Translations under genes and position numbers: made by a program
Part shown: positions 43,010 through 52,806 of the stretch, piece by piece
How the letters are laid out: each line of letters opens with the position of its first letter
Position numbering within the stretch: position 1 is the stretch's first letter
Source of the DNA: Lunatimonas lonarensis
Lineage (GTDB): Bacteria > Bacteroidota > Bacteroidia > Cytophagales > Cyclobacteriaceae
DNA length: 64,000 nt
Direction of reading: 5' to 3'
NCBI RefSeq assembly: GCF_000390185.1
Contig: NZ_AQHR01000020.1
Location: forward strand, 1-64,000
The notes under the pieces: model-generated
Seen by the model: only the letters and a program-made list of their open reading frames with translations
Databases searched by the model: none
What the model was told of the DNA's origin: nothing

Positions 43010-46000
43010 ATGAAGAAAAAGTATTACTTAATCACGGCCCTTTTGGTCTGCTTGGCATATTTGGCCCAGGCGCAGACAAGGACGTTAGAGGAACGGTTGT
43101 CTCTGAAGAAGACAATAATCCCATCCCAGGGGTATCCGTTTTAGTCAAAGGTACAGGTAGCGGATCCGCTACGGATGTTGATGGTAACTATTCCGTCAGT
43201 GTAACCGACGAAAATGCCGTTTTGGTCTTTTCCTTTGTTGGACTTGAATCGAAGGAGATTACCGTTGGAAACCAATCCATCATCAACGTATCACTTAAAG
43301 CCGATATGGGTCAGTTGGGTGAAGTAGTCGTGGTAGGTTACGGTACGGCACGTAGAGCTGACTTGACCACGTCCATCGGAACCCTGGAAGATGTAAAGGG
43401 TACGGTAAACCGACCTATCTCCAGCGTACAGGACATGTTGCAGGGTCAGATCGCAGGGGTTACAGTAGTGGCTAACTCAGGCGACCCAGGGGCTACGCCG
43501 CGCGTGGTCATCCGAGGTGCAGGAACATTGGGAGATGAATCCCCGCTCTATGTAGTGGATGGTATGCCCTATTATGGAGGAAGAATCAATCCCAATGATA
43601 TAGAAAGCATGGTGGTATTGAAAGATGCAGCAGCAGCCGCTATCTACGGTGCCCAGGCCGCATCTGGTGTGATTGTAATCACCACCAAAAGTGGTAAAAG
43701 CGGTGCGCCTAAAGTGAATGTAGACTTTTACCAAGGCTGGCAATCTGCATACCAAACACCGGAAGCACTAAATGCGCAAGAGTATTCGGCCGCTTACCGG
43801 GCAGCCGCAGCCCATGCGGGTGGTGTTGCCCAACCAGCGCATGACCCCCAATTGAACCCTTGGGGCCAGACCACACGAACCATTTGGATGGATGAGATTT
43901 TCCAAACGGGCGCCATCACCAACGCAAACATCCAACTAAGCGGTGGAAGCGACAGAGGTAGATATAGCACCTCATTTGGTTACCATAATAAGGATGGGAT
44001 TCTACTAAACACCAACTACGAGTTGTTCTCCTTCCGTCTGAAGTCGGAATACGATGTATCCAGTAAATTCAGAGTGGGACAAAACGTGTATTTTAACCAC
44101 TCTACCGCCCGTGGCGTAAACACGAGCAGCAGCTACAGCGGCGCGATCATCAATGCCATCTACATGAATCCAGCTGCACCCGTTTACGACGAATTTGGCC
44201 AGTTTCATGGTACCGTACCGTTCGAATTGTCCCAGTTTGCCGGTGCCTATGGCGATACCTACAACCCTGTTTCATTGTTGCTTCGCCCAAACATCAGCAA
44301 CCCCCGCACAAATGTCAACGCCATTGCCTATGCCGAGTATGACATCTTGGACAACCTTACGTTTAAGTCCAGCTTTTCCATCGATATGTGGAACTGGAGC
44401 GACAAAAACTTCAGCCCAAGAGCTCCGGAAATCGGAAGGCCCAGCAACATGAACTTCCTGAACCAAGGTGCCGGCAGCAGCAGCCGATGGATTTGGGACC
44501 AGCAGTTGAACTACAACAAGTCTTTTGACAAGCACAACCTTGGGGTAACGGCTGTATATACGGCCCAATTTAGGCAGGAAGAAGGCTTCAACTTCCAAGT
44601 GCAGGACTTCGACCGTGAAGACGATTGGTTCCAGTACGCCAGCAATGCCACGACCATCCTTCGGGTACCTGATGCATACGGTAACGAAGATGCGCTGACC
44701 TCTGCCATCGGGCGATTGACCTACGATTTCGACGACCGCTATTTCTTCATGGGTAGCGTTCGGAGAGACCAAACGTCCCGTTTGCATGCCAACACCAAAA
44801 CCGACTTCTTCCCCGCCGTATCCGGTTCGTGGAAAATCTCATCCGAGCGGTTCTTCAGCTCGTCTGTGGTTAACTTGCTAAAGATAAGGGGTTCTTGGGG
44901 ACAGATCGGAAACATTTCCTCTGTAGGTCTGTATGCATTTAACATCCCCTTGGCCTCTGGCAACAACGTAATCCTAGGTGAGCCAGGTACCCGCAACCGG
45001 CACGTTTCTTTGAACGAAATGTCCAACTCAAACCTACGCTGGGAGCGATCTGAAACGGCCAATATAGGTTTGGATGCAGCATTCCTTAACAACCGATTGA
45101 ATGTGACGGCAGAATACTATGAAAAGTATACCCGCGGTTTGATCCTTCGAAATGCCCCCGATCCGCACTCGGGCGTACCTACCGGTGCACTTTCCAATGT
45201 CGGTACTGTGTTAAACAAAGGCATAGAGCTCACCGCCTCCTACCATGGCGAGATTGGCCAACTTAGGTACCGTGTAAACGGAAACTTCTCCACCATCCAC
45301 AACGAACTGTTGGATTTGGACGAGTTTACCAGCGACTTCATCCTCCATGGCAATGACCTCAGAGGTACCATCCGACCATTTAGAAGCGAGCCTGGACAGC
45401 CTCTGTTCTCCTATCACCTGATCCCAACTGACGGAATTTTCCAGAACCAGGCACAAATAGAAGCTCACGTGGGACCAAACGGCAACCGAATTCAACCTAA
45501 TGCCAGGCCGGGCGACCTGATTTTCCGCGATGTGAACGGTGACGGAAGAATTACCGACGACGACCGGGTATTTATGGGCAATGCCATGCCGGATTTCACC
45601 TATGGCTTGAACTTGAATCTCGAATATAAGAATTTTGACCTTTCCCTGTTCGGTCAAGGTGTAGGTGGCGTTATGTTGTTCAACGGCTACAAACACACCG
45701 CCTTCAACGCAGGTCTACAGGGGTATAACCTGGACAGAAGGGTGTTGGATGCCTGGTCTCCCTCCAATCCCAACTCCAACATTCCGGTACTTTCGACCCA
45801 AGATCCTAACGGAAACTTTGGTCAGCCTTCGGATTGGTATTTGGAAAAAGGCGACTACTTCCGCGTTAGAAACCTTACCATCGGCTACACGATGCCAGCT
45901 AACCTGATGAGCCGCGTTCGAAACGGATCGGATGTCCGGATCTACGTTTCTGCCGAGAACCTTGTGACCTTTACTCCCTACTCTGGAATAGATCCGGAAG

Positions 46001-46080
46001 TGGGTTCGGGTCCGGTGATTGACAACGGAACCTTTCCTGTTCCGAGAACCTTCTCCGTCGGTTTCAATATGAATTTCTAA
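43010..46080 (+). CDS. SusC-like TonB-dependent glycan transporter with a 1-nt frameshift near the N-terminus
   Basis: The start MKKKYYLITALLVCLAYLAQAQ at 43010 gives the signal peptide. At about 43083 the frame shifts by one missing base. The signal-peptide frame runs off to a stop at 43144. The rest (VRGTVVSEEDNNPIPGVSVLVKGTG, the carboxypeptidase-like domain) reads on in another frame through to 46080. The plug has GEVVVVGYGTARRADL, DMLQGQIAGV, IRGAGTLGDESPLYVVDG; the barrel ends PRTFSVGFNMNF. Apart from this one base the gene is intact at about 1020 residues. With SusD it should import sialylated glycan fragments or sialic acid. The first ATG/GTG of the long frame would lack a signal peptide, so as written the product is not exported. 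Confidence 0.9.
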
Positions 46081-46100
46081 CAAGGCAATCTAATAATCAT

Positions 46101-47654
46101 ATGAAGAATTTAATCATACCTTTCTTGGTGTTGGCAGGCCTTATCAGTGCGTGCAGCGACACCTTTACGGAACTAACCCCACTGGGTAGTCCCACTTCTG
46201 GAAACTTCTGGGCCTCCGAAGAGGATGCCATTACCGCTGCAAACGGTCTTTACCAACATTGGGACGACGACCACCTATTTGGAAGAGGTTTTATGTACCT
46301 CATTGCTGCATCTGACGATATTATGCAGGGAAGAACCGATGCAGCGGCTGCAGCGATACGCAACTTTCAGGCTACGGGCCAAGAAGGACGGATGGCAAAC
46401 ATATACCCCAGAATGTACACCGTTATCCAACGGGCCAACAACATTATCCGGTACGTACCTTCTATGAATATCTCCGAAAGTCTAAAAAACCGGGTTCTTG
46501 GAGAGGCTTACTTCATGAGGGCACATACCTACTTTTGGTTGGCACCCCGATTTGCAGACCACCGCGCCGGTATTCCGATAGTTACCGAAGAGAATATGGA
46601 GGATCTCACCTTTACCCGGCCTGCAAGCATTGTGGACAATTTCCGGCAGATAGAAGCTGATCTGCTAAAGGCAGCCGAGCTTCTCCCCTACTTCACCAGC
46701 TATTCAACTACAAACCTGGGCCGGGCACACAAAGATGCAGCCCATGCGTTCTTGGCCAAAACCTACCTGTACTGGGGCCACCACGATGCCAGCAAGTGGG
46801 CCAGCGTGGTAACCTATGCGGACATGGTGATAAACTCACCCACCGGGAGGGCTCTCATCAACACCGGAAACCCTGCGGAAGACTTTGCCAGTGTATTCTA
46901 TGTTGACAACAATTTCTCGTCTGAATATGTGTTTTCCACCGTATCGAGCAACGAAAGAGGACAGATTCTTCCCGGTGTAATGCTGGAGAACACAGGCTGG
47001 GGCCTTTACAATGGCTGGGGAACCTTCTCTCCCACGCTCGAGCTGTATAATGCGTTCGAAGAGGGCGACCATCGGCGACGGGCAACCCTTCTTGAGTTCG
47101 GCGATGAGTTTATGTTCCTAGGTAATCCCCGACGGTATTATTCCGGCAACTCTTGGACAGGTATTCAGGTAAACAAATACATGCATCCCTACCGTTTTCC
47201 TGCAGAAGTTCACCTGAACCCTAACGGAAACTATGTAACCACCAACCTGAATATTCCACTGATCCGCTTTGCAGAGATACTCCTGATGAAATCTGAGGCA
47301 TTGATCATGCAAAACCAAAATGGAGATGCCCCACTTAATCAGGTGAGACAACGGGCCGGGTTGGCACCAAAAACCAACGTGACCCTTGCAGACCTGAAGC
47401 AAGAACGACGCGTAGAACTGGCCGCTGAATACGCAGACAGGCACATCGATCTGATCCGTTGGGGGGATGCCAGAGAAGCATACTCAAAGCCGGCAACCGG
47501 CAGAAACCATTTCAACAAAACCGATCCGGACTCGGGCTACGAAGTCTACGAGGTATGGCCTGCAAGGAATTTCAATCCGCAAATCCACCATGTGTGGCCT
47601 ATTCCGCCAAACACCATTGCAATCTCCGGAATACCCCAAAACCAGGGATGGTAA
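46101..47654 (+). CDS. SusD/RagB-like surface glycan-binding lipoprotein
   Basis: 517 residues with lipoprotein signal MKNLIIPFLVLAGLISAC. SusD features are visible: the N-terminal helical segment with NFWASEEDAITAANGLYQHW, TPR-like helices with AYFMRAHTYFWLAPRFADHRAG and HAFLAKTYLYWG, and the C-terminal LNQVRQRAGLAP, LKQERRVELAAEYADRHIDLIRWG signature. It works as the lid of the SusC transporter. It starts 20 bp after susC and ends before a strong hairpin terminator. No inactivating change is present, in contrast to susC. Confidence 0.95.
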   Translation: MKNLIIPFLVLAGLISACSDTFTELTPLGSPTSGNFWASEEDAITAANGLYQHWDDDHLFGRGFMYLIAASDDIMQGRTDAAAAAIRNFQATGQEGRMANIYPRMYTVIQRANNIIRYVPSMNISESLKNRVLGEAYFMRAHTYFWLAPRFADHRAGIPIVTEENMEDLTFTRPASIVDNFRQIEADLLKAAELLPYFTSYSTTNLGRAHKDAAHAFLAKTYLYWGHHDASKWASVVTYADMVINSPTGRALINTGNPAEDFASVFYVDNNFSSEYVFSTVSSNERGQILPGVMLENTGWGLYNGWGTFSPTLELYNAFEEGDHRRRATLLEFGDEFMFLGNPRRYYSGNSWTGIQVNKYMHPYRFPAEVHLNPNGNYVTTNLNIPLIRFAEILLMKSEALIMQNQNGDAPLNQVRQRAGLAPKTNVTLADLKQERRVELAAEYADRHIDLIRWGDAREAYSKPATGRNHFNKTDPDSGYEVYEVWPARNFNPQIHHVWPIPPNTIAISGIPQNQGW

Positions 47655-47674
47655 TTTGATTGATCACCCCAAAT

Positions 47675-47709
47675 GCACAAGCTCCGGAACTGCGATTCCG
47701 GGCTTGTGC
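47675..47709 (+). terminator. Terminator after susD
   Basis: GCACAAG-CT-CCGGAA pairs with TTCCGG-G-CTTGTGC around a 6-nt loop, followed by CTTTAA. Long and GC-rich; it ends the susCD unit. Confidence 0.65.
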
Positions 47710-47939
47710 CTTTAACTCGATCCCTTAAAGGGATTGACCGAAATAATAATACCTTTACGCAGGGTCTGGCTGTCTTTCCTATTTTGCAATTCTATACCGA
47801 TAGGGAACACGGCTCCTTCAAATCTTTAACCACAAAACAGGCTCGATATCTTCTTTTGTCAAAAACCGGCGCATCGTAGAATACTTTTTCTGACCGAATG
47901 GAATTCCAACGGTGTTTACGCTAGCAAAAATCCAACACC

Positions 47940-49781
47940 ATGTTGCAGGTAATAAAAAGCTGTATATTTATTTTACTTTATTTTTTCGTCCATGTGGTCT
48001 GTGTTGCACAGCAGGAAACAAAGATACACAGCCACAACGACTACATCCGCCATGCACCCTTTTGGGAAGCCTATGCCAACGGCCTTGCCTCCATAGAGGC
48101 CGACGTACTATTGCTTGATGGCGAGCTCTACGTAGCCCATGAATTGGCGAGCGTCAAACCTGAACGCACCCTTAAAAGCCTTTACCTAGATCCCATACGC
48201 TCCGCCTACAGCCTGAATATACAAAACAGAAAGCCCTTTCAACTTTTAATTGACATCAAAACCGAGGCGTACTCCACAATGAAAAAAATAGTTGAGCAGC
48301 TTGACCAGTATCCTGAACTATTCGGCATTGATGGAGGGGAAGCCATGGTTACCGCAGTTATTTCCGGCAGTCGACCCAAAAAGGAAGACTATCGCAACTA
48401 CCCAGACCACATCTTTTTTGACTACCAAAGCATAACCGACAAGGAAGATCTTCCCCTGGAAAAGATCGCACTGTTTAGCCTGAGCTTCCGCAATTTTTCG
48501 GACTGGAACGGTAAGGGCCGATTAATCGACGAGCACGAGGAGAAACTGAGGAATGCCATTGCCGTGGCACATGCCCATGGAAAACCTTTTCGTTTTTGGG
48601 CCAGTCCTGATAGCAAAACCGCCTGGAAAGCCCTCAAAGAACTGGGCGTGGACTATATCAATACCGATATGCCCTATCAGGCAAGCGAGTACCTCGCTAC
48701 GCTTTCCGATCGGCTGTACGTAAGCCCCAACGTGCGGGAGATTTACAAGCCAACCTATGAAAGTGATGGCATTCAGGCTCCGGTGAAAAACGTTATTCTC
48801 CTTATCGGTGATGGATTTGGGTTGGCACAGTTTGCTGCGGCCCTCTATGCCAACAACAACCAACTCAGCTTGGCCACCCTTCGCAACCTAGGACTCATCA
48901 GGACCCAGTCCTTGGATGACTTTACGACGGATTCGGCAGCAGCCGGCACCGCCTTGGCCTCCGGCCAAAAAGTGAAAAACAGAAGCATCGGGGCACTTCC
49001 CGATGGCTCCCCTGCCAAAAACCTACCGCAGCATCTACAGAAATTTCAGTTTCAAACGGGCATTGTAACTACCGACAACCTCACCGGCGCCACTCCGGGA
49101 GCCTTCTTTGCCCATACAACCGAGCGGGACATGATCAAGGAAATAGCGGGCGACCTCGCAAAGAGTCCACTGAACCTTTTTATCGGAGGCGGCAAAAATG
49201 ATTTTATCCGCTACGGAAATCCCGAGCTGGACAACCTGAGGCAAGCTGGTTTTGAGCTGGTATCCGGATTGTCAGAATTGGAAGCGTATCGGGGCAATCG
49301 GGTGGGTTACTTTGCCTCCAACCACAGCCTGCCCAAAGTAGCTCAAGGCAGAAAAAGCTTTCTAAAGAATGCCGTTTCCGCCTCCCTCACCTACTTCACC
49401 CAAAAAGAGTTGCCATTCTTTTTGATGATTGAAGGGGCTTACATAGACTCTGGAGGGCACTCAAATCACGTGGAGACAGTGGTGGAAGAGGGAATCGATT
49501 TTGATGAAGCGGTCGCAGAAGCACTTCGTTTCGCAGACGAAAATGGAGAGACCTTGGTCATCGTCACTGCCGACCACGAGACCGGTGGTATAACCATCCC
49601 CCAAGGAAACGTGGAAACTGGGATGGTGGAATTGGAGTTTTCAACTCAGGATCATACCGGTATCCTAGTTCCTGTATTTGCCTACGGCCCCCACGCAGAC
49701 AAGTTTAGGGGCGTCTACGAAAACACCGACATCTTCCATAAGATCCTAGAGATTGTTGAAATGTATTTTGGGGAAAAATAG
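47940..49781 (+). CDS. Fusion of a GDPD/PI-PLC-like domain with alkaline phosphatase
   Basis: An exported 613-residue protein (signal CIFILLYFFVHVVCVA). Residues 25-265 resemble the PI-PLC/GDPD-like TIM barrel of AIM6-type proteins (KIHSHNDYIR, ASIEADVLLLDGELYVAHE, QLLIDIKTEA, ELGVDYINTDMP). Residues 280-613 are a PhoA-type alkaline phosphatase: metal site LLIGDGFGLAQ, nucleophile Ser332 in TTDSAAAGTALASG, GAYIDSGGHSN and TADHETGG. One protein could release a phosphomonoester from a phosphodiester and then free the phosphate. The combination exists in some Bacteroidota but is uncommon among characterised enzymes. The gene stands alone after the susCD terminator. Confidence 0.85.
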   Translation: MLQVIKSCIFILLYFFVHVVCVAQQETKIHSHNDYIRHAPFWEAYANGLASIEADVLLLDGELYVAHELASVKPERTLKSLYLDPIRSAYSLNIQNRKPFQLLIDIKTEAYSTMKKIVEQLDQYPELFGIDGGEAMVTAVISGSRPKKEDYRNYPDHIFFDYQSITDKEDLPLEKIALFSLSFRNFSDWNGKGRLIDEHEEKLRNAIAVAHAHGKPFRFWASPDSKTAWKALKELGVDYINTDMPYQASEYLATLSDRLYVSPNVREIYKPTYESDGIQAPVKNVILLIGDGFGLAQFAAALYANNNQLSLATLRNLGLIRTQSLDDFTTDSAAAGTALASGQKVKNRSIGALPDGSPAKNLPQHLQKFQFQTGIVTTDNLTGATPGAFFAHTTERDMIKEIAGDLAKSPLNLFIGGGKNDFIRYGNPELDNLRQAGFELVSGLSELEAYRGNRVGYFASNHSLPKVAQGRKSFLKNAVSASLTYFTQKELPFFLMIEGAYIDSGGHSNHVETVVEEGIDFDEAVAEALRFADENGETLVIVTADHETGGITIPQGNVETGMVELEFSTQDHTGILVPVFAYGPHADKFRGVYENTDIFHKILEIVEMYFGEK

Positions 49782-49879
49782 CGTTTTTTTCCTGAAATAA
49801 CGCAGTCTGTTTTTCGGTTGGACAGGTCATTCCCTTTTATAAATCGGCAAAACCACGTTACTTTGAACCAAAAAGGAGC

Positions 49880-50608
49880 ATGGTGATTTTCCGCTTTTTC
49901 TACAGTGTTTATGCCATCTTGGTTTTCAACCTGTTAATGGTTTTGTTGGGGCCTTTAATCTTGGTGCCTTCCTTTTTCCCTCCCGGAGGCACCCGGGTTT
50001 CTTTCTTCGTTATCCGAAAATGGGCCGTCATTTGGTCCTATTTGGCAGGAATCCGTTACGAGGTCAAAGGAATCGAGCACATCGATGCAGACCAGCCCTA
50101 CATCTATACCTTTAACCACCGCTCATTTTTGGATGCCCCTGTCATTCCCATGAGTATTCCCCAAGAAGTCCGAGCCCTAGGGAAAAAGGAATTGAGAAGG
50201 ATTCCCCTATTTGGATGGATCATTTCCCAATTTGCGGTTTGGGTGGATAGAAAGAACCCCGATTCCCGGGAAAAAAGCATCCAAAAACTCATCCGCTTTT
50301 TGACCAAAGGCCACTCCATTGTCGTAGCCCCGGAAGGAACTCGAAACGATTCGGCAGATCCGCTTCTTCCCTTTTACAACGGAGCATTCCGGCTGTCCAT
50401 CGAGACCCAGACCCCTTTGCTACCCATGGCGATCATTGGATCTGAAAAGGTGATGCCCAAGGGTTCTCTACTGATGTGGCCGGGAACCGTGCAGGTCTAC
50501 TTTTCTGCGCCAATCTATCCACCAAAAGAGCTGACCCCCCACTCGATTGAGACCCTGAAGGCAAAATGCTATAACCGATTGGAAGCGATGATCCTCACAC
50601 ACGAGTAA
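49880..50608 (+). CDS. 1-acyl-glycerol-3-phosphate acyltransferase (PlsC family)
   Basis: A 242-residue membrane-associated acyltransferase of phospholipid synthesis. It has an N-terminal hydrophobic anchor (YAILVFNLLMVLLGPLILV) and the HxxxxD catalytic motif in FNHRSFLDAP (about 80-89). Block III is PEGTR (about 152-156) in VVAPEGTRND, and the PMAI block follows near 182. Length and order of blocks fit the family. It lies 98 bp after the phosphatase fusion gene on the same strand, possibly co-transcribed. It converges with rhlE. Confidence 0.9.
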   Translation: MVIFRFFYSVYAILVFNLLMVLLGPLILVPSFFPPGGTRVSFFVIRKWAVIWSYLAGIRYEVKGIEHIDADQPYIYTFNHRSFLDAPVIPMSIPQEVRALGKKELRRIPLFGWIISQFAVWVDRKNPDSREKSIQKLIRFLTKGHSIVVAPEGTRNDSADPLLPFYNGAFRLSIETQTPLLPMAIIGSEKVMPKGSLLMWPGTVQVYFSAPIYPPKELTPHSIETLKAKCYNRLEAMILTHE

Positions 50609-50662
50609 AAGTCGGAGTACCCTATCAGGTGACCCAAGCTGCCCACTGCAAACCCAAGCTCA

Positions 50663-51859
50663 CTATCTTCTTCGCCGCTGATTTTGTTGGGGTTTTTTCT
50701 TTTTTTCCGGAGCCTGTTCCTTCATCACTCCCTGAAATTCATACGGGTGGTTTTCCACCACGGGAATTTTTTTACCGATTAACTTCTCGATATCCCTTAG
50801 GTCTTTCAACTCCTCTGCATCGCAGAATGACATGGCCACACCCGAGTTCCCGGCCCTTCCCGTACGCCCGATCCGGTGGACATAGGTTTCGGGAATATTG
50901 GGCAGGTCAAAATTGAACACATTGGCCAATTCATCTATATCGATGCCTCTTGCTGCTATATCCGTAGCTACAAGTACCTGCAATTTGCCGCTTTTAAAAT
51001 CCTTCAACGCATTCTGCCTGGCATTTTGGCTTTTGTTGCCATGGATGGCGGCTGCCTTCACATTTTCCTTCACCAGAAACTTGACTACTCTGTCCGCCCC
51101 GTGTTTGGTGCGGGTAAATACCAAGGCCGAACCGATCTTTTCTTCCTTCAATAGGTGTAGCAACAATTTTGGCTTGTCTGCTTTGTTGGTAAGAAAAAGC
51201 TGCTGCTGGATCTTGTCTACAGTGGAGGATGGAGGGGTGACTTCCACAAACGCAGGTTTGGTCAATAAGGTGTCGGCAAGCTTCTGGATTTCAGGTGGCA
51301 TGGTAGCCGAAAAAAACAAGGTCTGTCTTTTCTGTGGCAGCAGCGCGATGATTTTTTTCACGTCATGTATGAAACCCATGTCCAGCATCCTGTCTGCCTC
51401 ATCCAGGACAAAGATTTCGAGGTTCCTGAGATCCACAAACCGCTGATTGATCAGATCGAGCAATCTTCCAGGCGTCGCCACCAAGATATCAACCCCTTTT
51501 TTGAGGGCATTGGTCTGATGTAGTTGCGATACACCCCCAAAAATCACCGTATGACGGATACCGGCAAACTTCCCATAGGCCGCAAAACTTTCGTCTATTT
51601 GGATGGCCAATTCCCTGGTAGGCGTCAAAATCAACGATTTGATTCCCGGCCTTTTTTGTTTTTGGAGGCTAAGCAATTGGATGATGGGTATGGCAAAGGC
51701 GGCGGTTTTTCCGGTGCCTGTCTGGGCGCAACCAAGCAGGTCCCTGCCGCCCAATACGAGGGGGATTGCCTGTTGCTGAATGGGTGTGGGAGTGGTGTAT
51801 CCTTCGTTGGCTAAAGCCTTGAGGATAGGGTCAATAATTCCTAAATTTTTGAATGGCAT
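50663..51859 (-). CDS. rhlE: DEAD-box RNA helicase, RhlE type
   Basis: A 398-residue ATP-dependent RNA helicase. It has Q motif TPIQQQAI, Walker [12 protein letters not shown] (about 45-55), DEAD at about 151-154, SAT at about 183-185, and the C-terminal-domain motifs [13 protein letters not shown] and [10 protein letters not shown]. The short basic tail ([14 protein letters not shown]) binds RNA. It helps in cold adaptation, ribosome assembly and RNA turnover. It is a single minus-strand gene, facing plsC-type and followed by debris upstream. Confidence 0.95.
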   Translation of the reverse strand: MPFKNLGIIDPILKALANEGYTTPTPIQQQAIPLVLGGRDLLGCAQTGTGKTAAFAIPIIQLLSLQKQKRPGIKSLILTPTRELAIQIDESFAAYGKFAGIRHTVIFGGVSQLHQTNALKKGVDILVATPGRLLDLINQRFVDLRNLEIFVLDEADRMLDMGFIHDVKKIIALLPQKRQTLFFSATMPPEIQKLADTLLTKPAFVEVTPPSSTVDKIQQQLFLTNKADKPKLLLHLLKEEKIGSALVFTRTKHGADRVVKFLVKENVKAAAIHGNKSQNARQNALKDFKSGKLQVLVATDIAARGIDIDELANVFNFDLPNIPETYVHRIGRTGRAGNSGVAMSFCDAEELKDLRDIEKLIGKKIPVVENHPYEFQGVMKEQAPEKKKKPQQNQRRRR

Positions 51860-52455
51860 AAAGGCCTTGTGATAAGAAGCCGGGTGAGCTGTTGTATGGT
51901 CTTTCCCGGCGGGAGATGGATTAAAAGCTGCCTACAACTGGCACTGCTTTATTATAAAGTAGTGCAAAGGTAGGCATTTTTAGGGAGGAAGTAATAAAGT
52001 TTTTTCCCAGCTGGGTGGTGCTTTCGCAGCACACTCGTTTTTTTAATTTGCCGGATGCTCGAAAAATACGGCAGGGACCTGTACAGGTGCCCCTGCTGCG
52101 ATAACGGAAGAATGGAGACCATCTTTGATACCCGGGACAGGTCGGCAGGAAAACCAAAACCTATCAAACCCAACCCGGAACCATCTTGATCTAATTGTGG
52201 GATCCAAGAAGCCAATGGTTGGATCCGGGACATGCCATAAACCAACTCCCAAAAAATGGGTAGGGGACGCTGTGCCCAAATGGCGGGAAAATTCCCAAAA
52301 AGCCATCAAAAGCCAGAACAACCAGCTCCTGAAATCCACCGACCAGTCTACAATTCCACCTAGCCGCCGCTTCACCCGGAGGGTGTCAGTCAACAGCCAC
52401 TAGACAAATGCTTTGCATTCATGGATTCCATGATAAAACAAACCCTATATCCATA
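51860..52455. other. Intergenic region with transposase debris
   Basis: No complete gene. It contains the IS91-like remnant at 52055-52189. The following 260 bp show no open frame with recognisable similarity; a frame at 52125-52403 is probably chance. The first 190 bp include the rhlE promoter region. Confidence 0.45.
52055..52189 (+). pseudogene. C-terminal fragment of an IS91-like transposase
   Basis: A 44-codon frame with a Cys cluster, KYGRDLYRCPCCDNGRM, that resembles the C-terminal zinc-binding end of IS91-type (Y2/HUH) transposases. All catalytic parts are missing. The small size limits certainty. Confidence 0.4.
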
Positions 52456-52496
52456 AAAATCCCTGATAGATGAATGCATCAATCAGGGATTTTTTG
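52456..52496. terminator. Strong bidirectional hairpin terminator
   Basis: A perfect 12-bp stem AAAATCCCTGAT/ATCAGGGATTTT with T-runs on both sides. Suitable for stopping transcription in both directions between the debris and GH97. Confidence 0.65.
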
Positions 52497-52499
52497 CAG

Positions 52500-52806
52500 G
52501 GGCTTTTCTCTAGTGGTTGGGATAACCAATCGACAAATCATCATCGGCGACTTCATCTATACCGAGAAAGAACCCCTTCGTGACGACATCATTGGACTGC
52601 TCAAACAAAAGCCCGCCTTGAAAGAACGCAAGACCATCGCCGAGCGCATCAAGGACAAGATCCTTGGATTTGTGGAGACCTTCATCAATGGGATTTCGGA
52701 GGGGGCTAAGGGGTGGACAAATAGCACAGCCCTTCAAAAGTTGCAAAAAAGCTCTGCCATTGGTCTGTCAAGAAATTTACCCACATTTATAAATGCTTCC
52801 TATTAA
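52500..52806 (+). pseudogene. Unassigned coding remnant
   Basis: The frame (part of an open stretch 52474-52806) reads VGITNRQIIIGDFIYTEKE, LRDDIIGLLKQKPALKERKT and KDKILGFVETFI, with charge and helix patterns of real protein. It has no convincing start, overlaps the 3' end of the GH97 gene on the other strand, and fits no family I can name. Probably the end of a larger lost gene. Confidence 0.3.

Noticed and set aside
39076-47654. The sialic acid locus as a new system
   Set aside because: NanA, sialidase, AGE epimerase and SusC/D are a known combination in Bacteroidota. Only the frameshift and the direct repeats are notable.
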